In this document: one piece after another, positions 1 through 11,470 of the stretch | How the letters are laid out: the number at the start of each line of letters is the position of its first letter | Position numbering within the stretch: position 1 is the first letter of the stretch | Origin: Sabethes cyaneus | Lineage: Eukaryota; Arthropoda; Insecta; Diptera; Culicidae | Direction: 5' to 3' | Length of the DNA: 64,000 nucleotides | Assembly: GCF_943734655.1 (NCBI RefSeq) | Contig: NC_071354.1 | Location: 69,709,544 to 69,773,543 of the forward strand | Notes under the pieces: model-generated | What the model was told of the DNA's origin: nothing | Databases searched by the model: none | What the model saw: the letters and a program-made list of their open reading frames with translations, nothing else | Made by a program: the position numbers and the translations under genes

Positions 1-1
1 T

Positions 2-567
2 TCGTGCTAAAGGATCATCACAACCAACAAATGATCGGATATATGCAGCATATCTTTTTGATATTCCTCGGGACAAACTGGCTGATCAAAGGTACCAGAA
101 TGCTTTCAGGATGATGGTATGAGAATGTTTCTCTATAAATTTTAAGGTTCCATTGCTGTTAATTTAATTTGGTGTTAAAATCAAGGAACTATTTGAAGGA
201 CTATTTGCTACCCATCGTCAAAAAAGTATTCAAAAATGTACCATACTGCTTCCAACAATGTTCTGCACCGTCTCACCAGACGAAAGCTACACAGGCTTGG
301 TGTGTGGATAATTTTTCAGATTTTATTTCTTCGAAAGAGTGGCCTGCCTCTACGCCTGATTTGAATCATCTCGACTTCTATGCATGGGGTTATATGCCAG
401 ACAAACTAGGGAGCACCAAAGGATTGGCTATGGATACATTCAAGCAACGTTTGGAGAAAATTTGGGATGAAATGTCCCAGGATATCATACCTTCCAGCTG
501 TATCGCTTTTCAACAACGGTTGCGACTGGTAATTAAAGGAAAGGGAGAAAGATTTGAATTGGACTAA
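2..567 (+). pseudogene. Mariner-like (DD37D type) transposase fragment, cut by the window edge
   Basis: This is the C-terminal half of a Tc1/mariner cut-and-paste transposase. Near base 30 it reads TNDRIYA, followed by a stretch with the family pattern IPxxKLxxQRxQN, then PLLxI and GVKI. From 169 a longer open stretch gives YLKDYLLPIV, FQQCSAPSH, WPASTPDLNHLD and a terminal RLRLVIKGKG. In active relatives FQQDSAPSH carries the second catalytic Asp; here it is Cys. The third acidic residue is the second Asp of PDLNHLD, 37 residues later, which fits the DD37D group. In-frame stops near 121 and 165 and a frameshift near 178 break it. The N-terminal DNA-binding half lies outside the window. The protein cannot be active. 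Confidence 0.8.
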
Positions 568-669
568 TTTAAGACAAATGTTATGGACATACTTCACACG
601 AAATACACTCGAAATCAAAATTTATGTAAACGTCCTATTTTTATGACCATTTACTTCACTGACAGTTAT

Positions 670-758
670 TAGGCCGTATGAATAAAACAGTTTACTTTGC
701 TTTTCCCGTTTAAATCGTATGGGAGCATTTGCTTTAACTCTTTTATTCATACGGCCTA
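670..758. mobile_element. 89-bp MITE with TA-flanked inverted repeats
   Basis: A 16-bp terminal repeat GGCCGTATGAATAAAA is matched by TTTTATTCATACGGCC at the other end, with TA on both sides. The TA duplication suggests mobilisation by a Tc1/mariner-type transposase. The interior is about 50 bp and non-coding. Confidence 0.7.
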
Positions 759-871
759 TTATTACTCACCATGTAGTCACTTTAACAAATTAGGTCACTT
801 GTGGCTTCTGTGGTGTCGGGTCCTCGGCGTAAGAGGCGTGTATACTAACCCTTATACTGGGGCTGGTACCG

Positions 872-1455
872 AATGGCCGAAACACAAATGGCCGAATCAC
901 GAATGGCCGAAATCCAAACGGTCGAATTCCAACAACAGTCACAGAAGGCCGAATCACGAAAGGCCGAATCGCGAAAGGCCGAATCACGAATGGCCGAATC
1001 ACGAAAGGTCGAATCACAAATGGCCGAATCACGAAAGGCCTAATTTTCCCGGAATACCCAAATCAACAAAATTTTTATTGCACATTTTGTTAGACCTTAC
1101 ACATTTTGAATAAATTTGTTCATCTATTTCTCTCCGCGAATTTGAAACATCCCCTCGAAAAACCACTACTATTTAGGTGCATGCATTTTCCTAGCTTTAC
1201 TTTACTGATTAGTAGGGATTATCCCTTAGTTAAGTCCAAACGAGCGGCGGCGAGTAAGGACAGCATATACCTAGCATTTGTGCAGGCTGAAGGCCGTGAT
1301 TATTTTCGGCCATTCGTGTTTCAGCCCTTTGTGATTCGGCCATTCGTGATTCGGCCGTTCGTGACACTGCCATTAGATATATTATGCCATTTGTTATCTC
1401 GGCCATTTGTGTTTCGGCCATTCGTGATTCGGCCATTTGTGTTCCGAGCATTCGT
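872..1455. mobile_element. Foldback-like element, copy 1, arms built of 15-bp minisatellite
   Basis: The left arm (872-1041) is a diverged tandem array of GGCCGAATCACGAAT. The right arm (about 1304-1455) is the same array in reverse complement (ATTCGTGATTCGGCC). The centre holds TATCCCTTAGTTAAGTCCAA and GAGTAAGGA. Long inverted arms made of short direct repeats are the hallmark of FB-type elements. The reading frames that run through the arms are translations of the repeat and not genes. Confidence 0.6.
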
Positions 1456-1779
1456 AGGTAATCCCTATACTGGGATTGACCGCTATCCTCAAGTCTTATT
1501 TGGATGGTTCTTTGTACAATTCTAGCTGATCTAGATCAATCGCGTGCAACACACAGCCGGTCAAATGCTTTTCACTCTTTTCGGTTCTCACGTTTTTTTC
1601 CCTTTTCACCTTTTTCATCTCCTTCCTCCCTTTCCCCTTTTTTACCTCTTTCGTCTAATGCTGTTCCTATTCCTATTACCTCTCGTACCCGTCTTTCCCT
1701 TCTCTTCCGCATATCCCTCTATCCTTTAGAAGGGAAACCTCTTTTTCTTTCTATTTAGCATAAATTTCTAGTCTAGGTT
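1456..1779. other. Non-coding spacer with pyrimidine-rich stretch
   Basis: From about 1590 to 1755 the plus strand is a C/T-rich run that yields low-complexity Ser/Phe/Pro translations. I see no gene in it. Confidence 0.5.
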
Positions 1780-2870
1780 CTATTTAGCATAGTTTGGTGT
1801 CGAAAGTGCTGCTAAAATCAGTGGGATCATTGGAAGGCTCGTAACGGACGGTAAGCATAGTGGATAATGGGCATAAGGGACGGTAGGTATAATGGTCGAT
1901 AGACATAATGGACGTGAGGCATAATTTATAAAATTTCGCTTTCTCACAAATACGCCCTTGAGTCAATCATCCATGCGTCACCACACATTGAGAACGGGGG
2001 TCGGGCATTTAACGTAAATTCATTTAGCATAATTTCGTTTGCCAAAAATTTAAAAAACGACCTTTTTGTATAATTTCATGAAAATTGTTTTAGGACTTTT
2101 CATAGACGATTTAGGGCGATACGGGAACAGGCCACGAGAGGTGCCGGTGACCCGCCATCGGAAGTGCCGGCAACTGCGGGAGCAGCCTTCCCACGCACAA
2201 AACACATTTATCTAGGTTTATTCGCGTTTCTAGGTCTACCGATTCTTGTTCGTTTTCCTTATCCCTCACATCGACTCACCGAGTTGTAATAGCGGAATTA
2301 CGAACAGTCGAATTCTAAATGGCCGAATTTGAACAACCGTCACAGATGGACGGAATTGTATTCAGCCGTACCACGAAAGGTCGAACACTTATTTGGTCGA
2401 ATCATAAAAAGCCGAAACAGTCTAGTAAGGGTTATCCCTTAATTGAGTCCAAAAGAGCGGTTGTGAGTAAGGATGGTATATACACAACATGTAAACATGT
2501 CGTAGGCCGCGAATATTTTCTATGATATTCGCGCATTCGTGCTACGGCCATGTGTGTTTCAGCCATTTTGATTCGACCATTAGATCTACTACACCATTTG
2601 TTATTTCGTCCAGCTGAGTTTAGACCGCTTACGAGCTAACGACAGATTGACTAACGTCCGTTATGCTTACCATACACTATGTCCTCCGCACGTCCATTCC
2701 TTATCGTCCCTATCGTCCATTATGCCTAATGTCCGTTAAACGTAACATCAAATATGCCTATAGCCTATCGTCCATTATGCATAACACCGATTATGCCTAA
2801 CATATTTTTGTCTAATGTCCATTATGCCTAACGTCCGTATAACTATTGTCCGTATGCCTAATGGGGTTTC
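1780..2870. mobile_element. Second foldback-like element with ATAATGGAC-type arms, containing copy 2 of the first
   Basis: The left arm (about 1780-1945) carries repeats such as ACGGTAGGTATAATGG and ATAATGGACGTGAGGCATAA. The right arm (about 2640-2865) carries the reverse complement repeatedly (GTCCATTATGCCTAACG). The loop between the arms holds a diverged copy of the GGCCGAA foldback. No transposase frame is visible. Confidence 0.5.
2288..2615. mobile_element. Foldback-like GGCCGAA element, copy 2 (diverged)
   Basis: The centre reads GGTTATCCCTTAATTGAGTC, then GAGTAAGGATGGTATATAC, closely matching the centre of the copy at 872-1455. Its arms (AATGGCCGAATTT on the left, GCGCATTCGTG and ACGGCCATGTG on the right) are shorter and more mutated. 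It lies inside the arms of the element at 1780-2870. Confidence 0.55.
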
Positions 2871-3269
2871 ATCGTTGGACGAGCCCCGTATATATCTTGT
2901 ACTCTAATACTCGTTGAGATGTCTATCGATAAAGAAAGGTCCCCCAAACAACTTAAAGTTCCGATAAAAGTGGATTTTTTAGCTTAATCGGCTACCCAAA
3001 TTATCATGAATAGAATTCTATTCAGCTTAATTTTTAAGCGACTAAGCGTACTTTCAAGTTTCATATAGGAATGCTAAGCAACTTTCAAACAGAACTAGAA
3101 GTTCGCAAAAAGTCTGCTTAAGTCACTGTATAGAACGCTGTTCAGCTCGAAAAAAACTCGATAATCTCAAAATTAAAAAGTAATTTTCCACTTTTCCTGT
3201 TTTTTCCTTAACTAAACCATTTGTTTTGGTTATTAATGATAAGCTTAGATCGAAAACCTAGATCATAAG

Positions 3270-3376
3270 AATAATTATTGTTTATTAATATTGATTTATT
3301 TAGGCAAGTTATGACCTCGAGTTTCGAACTCGAGTACTCCTCTTGGTAACCTAGATGCATACCACTGCTCCATTGC
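3270..3376 (-). mobile_element. Possible tRNA-derived SINE fragment
   Basis: On the minus strand the sequence contains GGAGCAGTGGTATGCA, like a Pol III A box, and about 45 bases later GAGTTCGAAACTC, like a B box. An AT-rich tail follows. No full cloverleaf forms, so it is at best a degenerate tRNA-like promoter. Confidence 0.3.
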
Positions 3377-3414
3377 TGAAATATAAGATCTGCATAAAGT
3401 TCACTCGATGAAAG

Positions 3415-3501
3415 AAGAAACCAGGGGCTGTTCTTGATGTTACAGTCAATGAGAAATCAGTACTCATTTACCGTAACATCAAGAACAGCCCCTGGTTTCT
3501 T
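3415..3501. repeat. Perfect hairpin, 29-bp arms and 29-nt loop
   Basis: AAACCAGGGGCTGTTCTTGA on the left is exactly matched in reverse complement on the right. The arms are 3415-3443 and 3473-3501. The arms are identical although the surroundings are degraded. Confidence 0.75.
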
Positions 3502-3534
3502 TTTGAACTTGAAAGTCATGATTTCAACTTGAAG

Positions 3535-3660
3535 TTCAGAAATAGTACGCGCAAAAACTTCATCCGAACGTGAAAGTTTTGCAATAGTACGCGCGAAACT
3601 TCAACCGAACGAGACAGTTTAGAAAAAGTACGTGTCAAACTTGCGTTTGAAAGTTCACCA
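3535..3660. repeat. Minisatellite, about 43-bp unit, 2.5 copies
   Basis: Units share ATAGTACGCGC, then AAACTTC, CCGAACG and GAAAGTTT, with about 20% divergence. It lies in the left flank of the candidate composite element. Confidence 0.55.
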
Positions 3661-3730
3661 GTTTGATTTGAATGTTTCAGCAGGAGCAAGCGGTAATTTT
3701 TTCTGCAGCAACATTTTTCGCAAAATCCAG

Positions 3731-3799
3731 GTTAGTAATTATATATAATGCAAACAATATTGACTGATGCAAAATTAATTACAGCTTTATTGATTACAG
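3731..3799 (+). other. Probable 69-nt intron in the 5' leader of the gene fragment
   Basis: The donor is AATCCAG|GTTAGT and the acceptor is TTGATTACAG|AT. The first ATG of the following reading frame (3802) lies 2 nt after the acceptor. A length of 69 nt is typical of short dipteran introns. Splicing is inferred from the sites only. Confidence 0.5.
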
Positions 3800-3801
3800 A
3801 T

Positions 3802-4280
3802 ATGCCGTTTGCCGTAGTCGAGACTATGAACGCAAGGGGCCACAATGAGCTTACGGCGCTGCCAGAAAAATGGATCCGAAGCTCCAAATCCGGAAACATT
3901 ATGCTATGGCCCAATTCACAGCGAGTTCAAGATGTGAAGAAAATGATGCCAACATCACCCCCAAAAAAGCATGGCTAAAATATAAATGTACGATCAAGCG
4001 GAATGGCACCCGGTCCTACGATGAGGCGATGGGCTTATGAGAGGAACTCTCCGGTGAGTCCTCATCAGATGCGCGGCCAGCCAACAGCCGACGCAAGAAA
4101 AAGGTTAAGCAAAATCCTGTGAGCTTTCAAAACATGCTGGTTCTGGATAGTGCAGGTCTGCCTCTACCTCCAGTAATTGCAAAGCTGGAACCACCTGTCG
4201 CTCCACTACGATCAACCGTCGCACCGTTGCAGCCACAACCCATACCAATGCAACCACCACTCGCTTTACCGCAGGATTAG
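3802..4280 (+). pseudogene. Broken gene resembling the N-terminal region of insect DUF4806-type proteins
   Basis: From the ATG at 3802 the frame reads MPFAVVETMNARGHNELTAL, then PEKWI, LWPN, and after a +1 shift in the run near 3959-3970, KKAWLKYKCTIKR and SYDEAMGL. An in-frame TGA follows. Beyond it the same frame continues through ELSGESSSDAR, a basic stretch RRKKKVK, and a Pro-rich tail ending at TAG 4280. The order FAVVxT, ALPxKW, LWP, WxxxxCxIKR, SYxEA is one I associate with mosquito proteins whose C-terminus carries DUF4806; the function is unknown. The C-terminal domain is not present here. A frameshift and a stop make it a pseudogene. The spliced leader argues against a processed copy. 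The family call is moderate; the disrupted frame is direct. Confidence 0.5.
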
Positions 4281-4394
4281 AACAAACCATTTCTTTTTAT
4301 TGTTTTAGAAAAATCCATTTTTTGTTTTAATACCGGAGTATAAATTTCACTATTCAATCAAAACGCCGTTTCAGTGTATGCGTCGCAGTTTCGC

Positions 4395-4525
4395 TTCAAT
4401 TTCAAACTTTCAAATCGCATGTTAAACTTTCAAATCGCATATTGAACTTTCAAGTCGCATGTTGAACTCTCGAGTCGCGCTTTAAACTTTCAAGTCGCAT
4501 GATGAACTTTTAAGTTGCTACAAGT
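4395..4525. repeat. Minisatellite, about 21-bp unit, six copies
   Basis: The unit is TTGAACTTTCAAGTCGCATG, with small variations. It is the right-flank counterpart of the GAAAGTT repeats upstream of the gene fragment. Confidence 0.7.
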
Positions 4526-4639
4526 ATTAACAGAACTTTATTAGGAAGAAAGTCCTGCAGAACTAAATTTGAACCAAATATGAACTTCCGAGTTCGTTCC
4601 TTAAATGAAATCCGAACTTTTGGTTGCTTGGGTCATGTC

Positions 4640-7600
4640 TTAAAGACATTTATACCCAAAGCTTTACTTTGCTTGTCTAGCGTGTGGAGAGCAGATTTTT
4701 TTGTTTGTAGTGGTGCTCAATCTGTACGAGATGAGCTGTAAAAGAAAGCAGTATTTTTCGAAAGCAAAGTAAAAGGTTGAAAAGAAAACTAAAAGCGATG
4801 AGAAATAGGTTGCTCTTTCTGTTTACTTTGAAGATGAGCGAACCGGACATTACTTTTTTTCTCAAATTTCTTCTAGCCGCTTGTGATTTCACCTATTTCC
4901 TTATTTTTTCCTTCAAAATCTACCAGTATTGTAGCATCTTAGTAGCCTTAGAATATTCGTCAGATTCCACTCTTTGTCAACCACAGTGACGCCATTGTCG
5001 TTGTACCACTGTCTGGTTGGACACATTTCAGCCGCAATAGCAGATTACTTACCTAACAAGAAACATTTTCGAGACTTTCGACCATTGTTTTATTTTGCAG
5101 TACTCCCGCAAGCTTTTCCGATCGAACAATTCCATCCAAAAATTCGTCCGTAAACGGCTTTACAGTACGGTTCACCTTCCATAACGTCGCATAAGTATTT
5201 TTAGTGTAAATTCTCATTTTTTGTTTTTTTATGCCTTCAGATCTTGCTTCGCAATACGGTTCGGTACAACTTGTGCATTGAAGCATTTCGAATCCTCTTG
5301 TTTCGAGACATCAAACACCGTAGTTTAGAGATAATTCAACAGTGGAGCCACCTCAAGGGCGGATTTCCGGGATCCGGGATTTTTGTTGCGAACGTGAAGG
5401 ATCGATTTGCGACGCGCTTGTTCCAGTGACGCCATGTTTCAAGCAAATGGACTTATTCTGTCAATAAATGCCCATTATTAAATTCTTAATGTACAAAGTT
5501 GTGAGATACATTTAGATGTAGGAGATGTTAATGGTACTTTGGACACACAGAACAAAGTAATAATAAGCGAGGATAGTCGGGAAATTGTAATGACTAATTT
5601 GGATTTTTTGAACCGCTTGCGCTCAAGGGCTCCTGTTCTTGCGGTTCGAGTGGTGTAATCTGGTGTAAAAGTGGTGTAATTATCAAGAAACAGAGCTCAA
5701 AATGCAATGGTAAATGATATTTTTTCGTTGAAGTATTTTTGTACACGAGTTACAGTACGTTTTCTCAATACGAGTTCCGCATAACGCAGGGAATTTCCAG
5801 ACGCATAAGTGAACAACAAAAGGTCTGCAGGGTCCCAGGGTCATCAAAGAGTTTCGATGCTCATAATCAATTCAAGTTATCCATTCTCTTTTATTATAGT
5901 CAAGAAATATTGCTACTTAAATGTTAATTGAGCATCGAACATAACACCAAGGTTAGTGATAACTACTTAACGTTGCATAAATACGATTGTCACTCGCCAA
6001 AAAATTGTTTTCGTGGTGAAAGCGACGCATCAATTCACTAGCAAGTCAATCAGTGTTTGAAGTCTAGAGCAATTAACGCAAGTTTGAATAAGCTCTTTGA
6101 CATTGTTAGACACGTTAGCTCCAATTTTGGATAAGTTTTGCTGAAAATAAACCAAATTTCGTCTCCACTATGTTCTGAATTCTAATATAACTTTGTGCCA
6201 AAAATTTTCTGATCAAATTTTTAAAATTATAATTTTCATTTCCGACGCAGTTGGGGGTTATATCTTACTTAATTCTTAACTCATCTACATTTCGAATGAT
6301 TATTTTAAAATAGTGTTAACTCTACCTTGGAACAAAAAGAAAAATTTCCAACATCATTTCAAGTTTGCTAGCCATCTAAACACCTTGATACTAAGTTTAC
6401 TATTCAGTCATTATAAATTCGAAAAATGGCTAAAACCGATACAAAATTCTAATTCTTGTTGCACCATATCTTATCAAGACAAAATCGGCTATTTTTTGAC
6501 TGATCATGCTGGAAGTTCCTTTCATTGCAATAAAATGTTCCATCTAGAAATGTAGCATTATGTATTAATTATGCGTTTTCCAATAAATTCTTTGAATCCA
6601 AGTAAAATGTAATCTGTAAACAAAACCCGTTAATTCTGCTTTCCAAAACGGATTATGATGCCAATATTTTCCTCCAACAAGGCCATCCCATGGTTAAAAT
6701 TTTCCGATTCCATCCGACTTTAGATAATGCTTACGGTTTATGTTCCGCAAAACACATGACTGCGACCGTAAAGCACCGTCGCTGATGACTCTTTGGTGTA
6801 ACCGCGTCGCGTCGGTACAATATAAATTTATCTCTCCCCGACAAACATCTGTAGTCACTGGTACTGTACTTACGTTTTCCGGGCACATTTTGAATACCGT
6901 CGTTCAGCAGCATGAAGGATGAAACTGTCGCCTATAAACAATTCCCTTGATGGCATTGCACACGGACGGCACAATGTCTTGAGCGCATTTCATAGCTGTG
7001 GGTTTTGTTTATGCTGTCGTATCTTCTTAGGATTGGATGTCGACTCTCAGTTTGAGCTGCGCTCACCGTAACCTTAAGCTAGTTTGAAAATCGAAATCAG
7101 AATAGCTTGACTGTAAAAATATTGGAACAAAGGATATGATGATGAACTTGCGCCAACTGACGGTACCCGGAAGACCGTCCCAAAGGTTAGGCAACAGCAA
7201 GGATCACGTTTCCGTGCTGGCACGCTTCGCTGGTTTGTATTGATTTTTCTATGTTAATTTAGATGTATGTCAAAAAGGTCTGTATTTTTAGTTTCCGACT
7301 TGGCTGCTATTGTCCTTTAAAGTACCTTTGTTACAAAAAAGGGAAGGGGTCTCATCCCAGTTTCTGAGCTGCTGCTGTCCCGGAATGCATAATTAGTATG
7401 TTCACCCTCGAAGATAACAGCAGTATGCGTGTATTCATCTGCTTGAAAACGACGCTCATAAAGCACTTAACTGAATCGCATCCTCTTGAACACGGAAATA
7501 CACCAAAAGGGGCCTGTTTTCGTTGCCTGGTTCAGTTAGGTGACACAGTTGGCGTTTTAGCCGAAAAGTGTGACCATGATCATGCACTTTGGAAGCCTAT

Positions 7601-8545
7601 CCTGTACTACCAGTCAGCCGTGTGCCTAGATTATCTGAAAGTACACGTAAAGCACCCAGGAAACGTGAGCCGCCCGTTGATTTACTGCTTAAGTTTCCCG
7701 AAAAATAATTTATGCTAATTGCATAAATTATCTCACTAATGGAAGTAGAATTATTTCAGTCGGTGCGCAGCAGCTGTGCGTGAGTTTGCTAAAAAATATC
7801 ACTACAGAACTTCCCATTTCTACGAACACACACACATTTAGGGTGATAAAGTTTCACACTTCTGTAAGTTACCTGCAGGCAGCACCGCTCTTTGCTTCGA
7901 TCCTGCAGCCAGGAAGTACTCTTTCAATTATAACTATTTTTCTCGATACACTTATCGACGATTAACAGATGGTTAATTTGCCGCAGAGGCCAATTATCGG
8001 TTCCTAACCTGATTCCAGCACCAGTAGCGCCGATGCGAAACGTGATTCGAAAGAACTCCTTTCGTTGCCTTCTCAGATCAAAGGCCGGACGAGAAGAGTA
8101 GCAAGGAGCAAAGTAATTCGAACTATTTCTTCGGAGCATTTACGCACCGGTTAACCTTTTTCTTTCACTTTCGTACGAGTACCTACGATGTTGTGAGGAG
8201 AAATTTTGGTTCCAGGTAGGAGCCGGTAAAAACTGCTCCTGCGCAGCGATGCGGCACATTGAAATTGCAATTAAGCGTAATAACAATCGTTTAACCGACC
8301 GCACACCATCGTAGCAATTACGGGGAAAGTTTCGTCAGGTGATTAAGTGTGCAAATATGATCACTGCTGCAGTCAGTGTGATGGGTTTGGTATCGGTAGT
8401 TACGGTGAATCGGATACTGAATAAATTTTCAATGTTGAGGCCATTGAAATTTTTTTAAATCTTAGTTAGTTTTTATTGTTGATTCGGATTTTGTAGATTT
8501 TTCCATTTACTTTTCACACATTTTACAACGAACTGATTGGAAAAA
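4640..8545. other. No recognisable gene; AT-rich intergenic sequence
   Basis: Reading frames up to 106 codons occur (for example 7398-7718 on plus and 5053-5286 on minus). None has a motif I know, clear splice sites or host-like codon use. A small inverted repeat GAACCGC/GCGGTTC lies near 5610-5650. Otherwise I see nothing I can name. Confidence 0.5.
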
Positions 8546-8547
8546 AC

Positions 8548-8813
8548 TCAGTGGATAAACTCTTCAGAAACATTGACTTCCTGTCTTACTGTTCTACAAA
8601 ATTCCTCAGTTCGTTGGCTGCTTCCTTCCAATTCCTGAAACAGCGGGTACTCGCTGCCAGAACTGTTCCTAGTACTTGAAACATCCGAGCGCTTGCAAGT
8701 TCTTCTTGAACATCGTACAAGTTTCATGCTCGCTGGAAACGGTCGAATGAACGTCTTGTACAAGCTACATTTTATACGGGGGCTTATTCTATTCGACTAC
8801 AATTGCTTGTCAA
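8548..8813 (-). pseudogene. RTE-clade retrotransposon, C-terminal fragment
   Basis: On the minus strand, from 8812 downward, the sequence reads KQL, SNRISPRIKCSLYKTFIRP, then after a frameshift HETCTMFKKNLQALGCF. This is the region after the reverse transcriptase palm in RTE-type ORF2, where intact copies read LYKTLIRPVVLYGHETWT. Stops and frameshifts break it. It abuts head-to-head a plus-strand RTE fragment that begins at about 8814. Confidence 0.7.
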
Positions 8814-10085
8814 GCCCTACCGGAGCTACCGGAGGAACTGAAAGCCTGAGTTATCAGCCCTATCTACAAAAAAGATGGATTGTGAGAACTACCGAGCAAT
8901 CACTATCCGGAAACCCGCCTACAAAGTGCTGTCCCAAGTCATCTTCCATCGACTATCTCCAATAGCCACTAGATTTGTGGGAAGTTACCACGCCGGCTTC
9001 ATGGAGGGTCGGTCTAAAACGGACCAAATCTTCACCCTGCGGCAGATCCGTCAGAAGTGCCGCGAATTCCGAGTCCCCACGCATCACCTATTCATCGGTT
9101 TCAAAGCCGCATACAGCGTAAACCGAGAAGAGCTATGAAAAATTTTGGATGAAAACGGCTTTCCGAGGATGCTTACTAGACTTTATCATGACTACGATGG
9201 ATCCAGGGATCCAGTGCTGTGTGAAAATCTTGGGTGGATTGCCGGACCCATTCGAATCTCGCAGGGGACTTCGACAAGGAGATGGTCTTTCCTGCCTGCT
9301 ATTCAACATTGCGACGAGCGACGATCGAAATGCGAAGCACGATTTTCAATAAATCCAGTCAATTTATCTGCTTTGCTGACGACGTGGATGCTTTCGGCAG
9401 AACATTTGAGGCAGTGGAAGGTCAGTACACCAGACTAAAACGGGAAGCAGAGAAGATTGGATTGAAGATAAATATGTCTAAAATGAAGTATGTATATGCT
9501 GGCGGGTGGGACCGAGCGCGACAGGGCCCGCTTGGACAGTACCCTGGTAATCGACGGGGATGAGTTCGAGGTAGTCGACGAGTTCGACTACGGCTCACTG
9601 GGAACAGAGGACAACAATACCAGCCGTGAGATTAAAAGGCGTATTATCAGCGGAAGTCGGGCTACTACGGACTCCACAAACACTTGCGGTCGAACAATCT
9701 GAGCCCTCGTATAAAGTGCACATTGTACAAAACGCTTATTAGACCGGTTGTCCTCTACGGGCATGAAACGTGGACACTGCTAGAAGGGGACCTACGAGCA
9801 CTCTGAGTTTTTGAACGGCGGGTGCTATGAACCATCTTTGGCGGAGTACAAGAGCGGTACGTTGGGCAGAACATGTTGCTAGAATGCCGGACAACTATCC
9901 TGCAAAAATGGTTTTCGCATCGAATCCGGTAGAAATAAGACGAAGAGGGGCACAGCGAGTGAGGTGGAGCGAGATCTGGCGAGCACTGGGTGCCCGCGGA
10001 ACTGGAGATCAGTTGCCATGGACAGAAACAGATGTAGAAATTATACTGCTCAGGCCTTGTCGTAAGACGTGAGGCCAATTAACTA
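8814..10085 (+). pseudogene. RTE-clade retrotransposon ORF2, reverse transcriptase to 3' end
   Basis: Across several frames the sequence gives SPIYKKDG, NYRAITI, FVGSYHAGFMEGRSKTDQIF, THHLFIGFKAAY, GLRQGDGLSCLLFNIA, then FICFADDV. The FADD catalytic box is at 9372-9383. After it come EVVDEFDYGSLGTEDNNTSR, RPVVLYGHETWT and WAEHVARMPDNYPAK. The palm motifs are all recognisable, but at least five frameshifts and stops (for instance TGA at 9136) make it dead. The element copies itself by target-primed reverse transcription; the endonuclease half is missing. The 3' end is GGCCAATTAACTAACTAC, the short tandem tail typical of RTE elements. Confidence 0.8.
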
Positions 10086-10089
10086 ACTA

Positions 10090-11470
10090 CTTGTGAAGTC
10101 CATAGTAAGCACGACTTCCGCTGTAAATTTGTCTCCGAATCTCACGATTGATATCATGGTTCGCTGTTACAAGTTATCCAATGCAATGTCCAATTCGTCG
10201 ACAACCGCTCCTTCACCGTTATACTACTGCCTACGCGGCGTAGGTCGGTTTTGGTTCCGCCGTCTTGTACTTTGTTTTGAATGACTTCTTCCTCAACCCA
10301 ATATTATCTGTTTCTCGCTTTAGTCTGGAATACTATTCAACCACCGGCGCAGATGTTCTGCCGGCAATATCCATGACGACGACGAATTCACTAGATTTGT
10401 TGCACATTGTGTCCAGCGTGTTGATGCCCACCCGGTTCACAACAACCTGTAGCACTATGTTGAACAACATGAAAGAGAAGTCATCACCTTGACGAACCCC
10501 CTGCGGAATTCGAAAATCCCCCAAAATTAGCGTACAGCACTGCTTACCATCAATCGCAGTATTAATCAGTCTGCACAGCTTTCCAGAAAAGCCGCCCTTC
10601 TCCATAGTTTTCCACAGCTCTTTGCGATCGATGGTATCATACGTAGCTTTAAATCCAATTAACAAATGATGCGTGGGGACTTTTTGGGATGGGATGGGAG
10701 TATTTCTTGGAGGATCTGCCATAGCGTAAAGATTTGTTCCGTCTTTGACCGTCCTTCAACGAAAGACTATAGTGCTTGGATAGGATTGGTTCTGAGGTCA
10801 ATGGTGCCTGAGAATTGTCATCAATCAATCGAAACTTAATCGCTCTGTGTTTTGTCTGATTTGATGACCTCCAGGTTACTTGTGTTGAAGTTTGTGCTGG
10901 TACTATAGTACTATACGGTTACCCTACTAGCACGGTTGTTACAACGTTGTTGTGGTAACCGAAATATGACAAATTTCACTCGTAATCCGGTTGCTTCAAC
11001 TAAGTGGACCTTAAGTATGTTACTTGGGTATAGAGGTGATAAAGCCATTAAACCCATTTCGCTGGTCAGCTGGTACGCGCTGGACTCTCCAACCACCGAT
11101 TTATATTGACCGGCTTGGCCGACTTGAATCACCAATGACGGTCTTGATGTTACGTTTTGGGTAGCAGTCATATTTATGCTTCAACTGCCCGTAGAAATCT
11201 GTATAGCCGAGAGCTGACTGGCCCCCATGCAACATCCCGTTTTCACATCTAACCTATTACATGAAAGCTATACTAATATCGTGAATGTTACCACCAGTCT
11301 GGAAGATTGATTTATAATCCCTGAACCTATAACCCGTTCAGTTTTTCCAGCATACTTCTCATAGCACTACGACTTCGAGCCTGCGGTTCTTCAGTATGTC
11401 GGAGGGTAAACGTGTAGTCTCCAATACGTAGTTTTAGCCGCGTTAGTCTCTCACAAATGTCCCACTTAAC
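10090..11470 (-). pseudogene. RTE-clade retrotransposon, endonuclease and RT parts, minus strand
   Basis: Reading from 11470 downward there is an endonuclease start (LRIGDYTF, SRSAMRSMLEKLNGL), then an endonuclease core that matches RTE copies elsewhere in the window (YQLTSEMGLMAL, 11170-10911). Reverse transcriptase follows at 10722-10333: THHLLIGFKATYDTIDRKEL, RIPQGVRQGD, FMLFNIVLQ. Where active elements read FADD this copy reads VVMD. The linker between endonuclease and RT is missing, and the copy stops at about 10090, only a few bases from the 3' tail of the plus-strand copy. It is heavily mutated. Confidence 0.7.

Larger units (their letters stand above)
2938..4637. mobile_element. Candidate composite element: GAAAGTT-repeat arms around a broken gene
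   Basis: The left end CCCCAAACAACTTAAAGTTC resembles the reverse complement of the right end (ACCCAAGCAACCAAAAGTTC). Both flanks are rich in GAAAGTT/AACTTTC sub-repeats, at 3040-3120, 3500-3680 and 4390-4530. Between them lie a tRNA-like segment, a perfect hairpin and the gene fragment at 3802-4280. The ends match imperfectly and I found no clear target duplication, so the boundaries are inference. Confidence 0.35.

Noticed and set aside
7398..7718. 106-codon frame with Cys/His residues
   Set aside because: The spacing does not fit a zinc finger and nothing else supports a gene.
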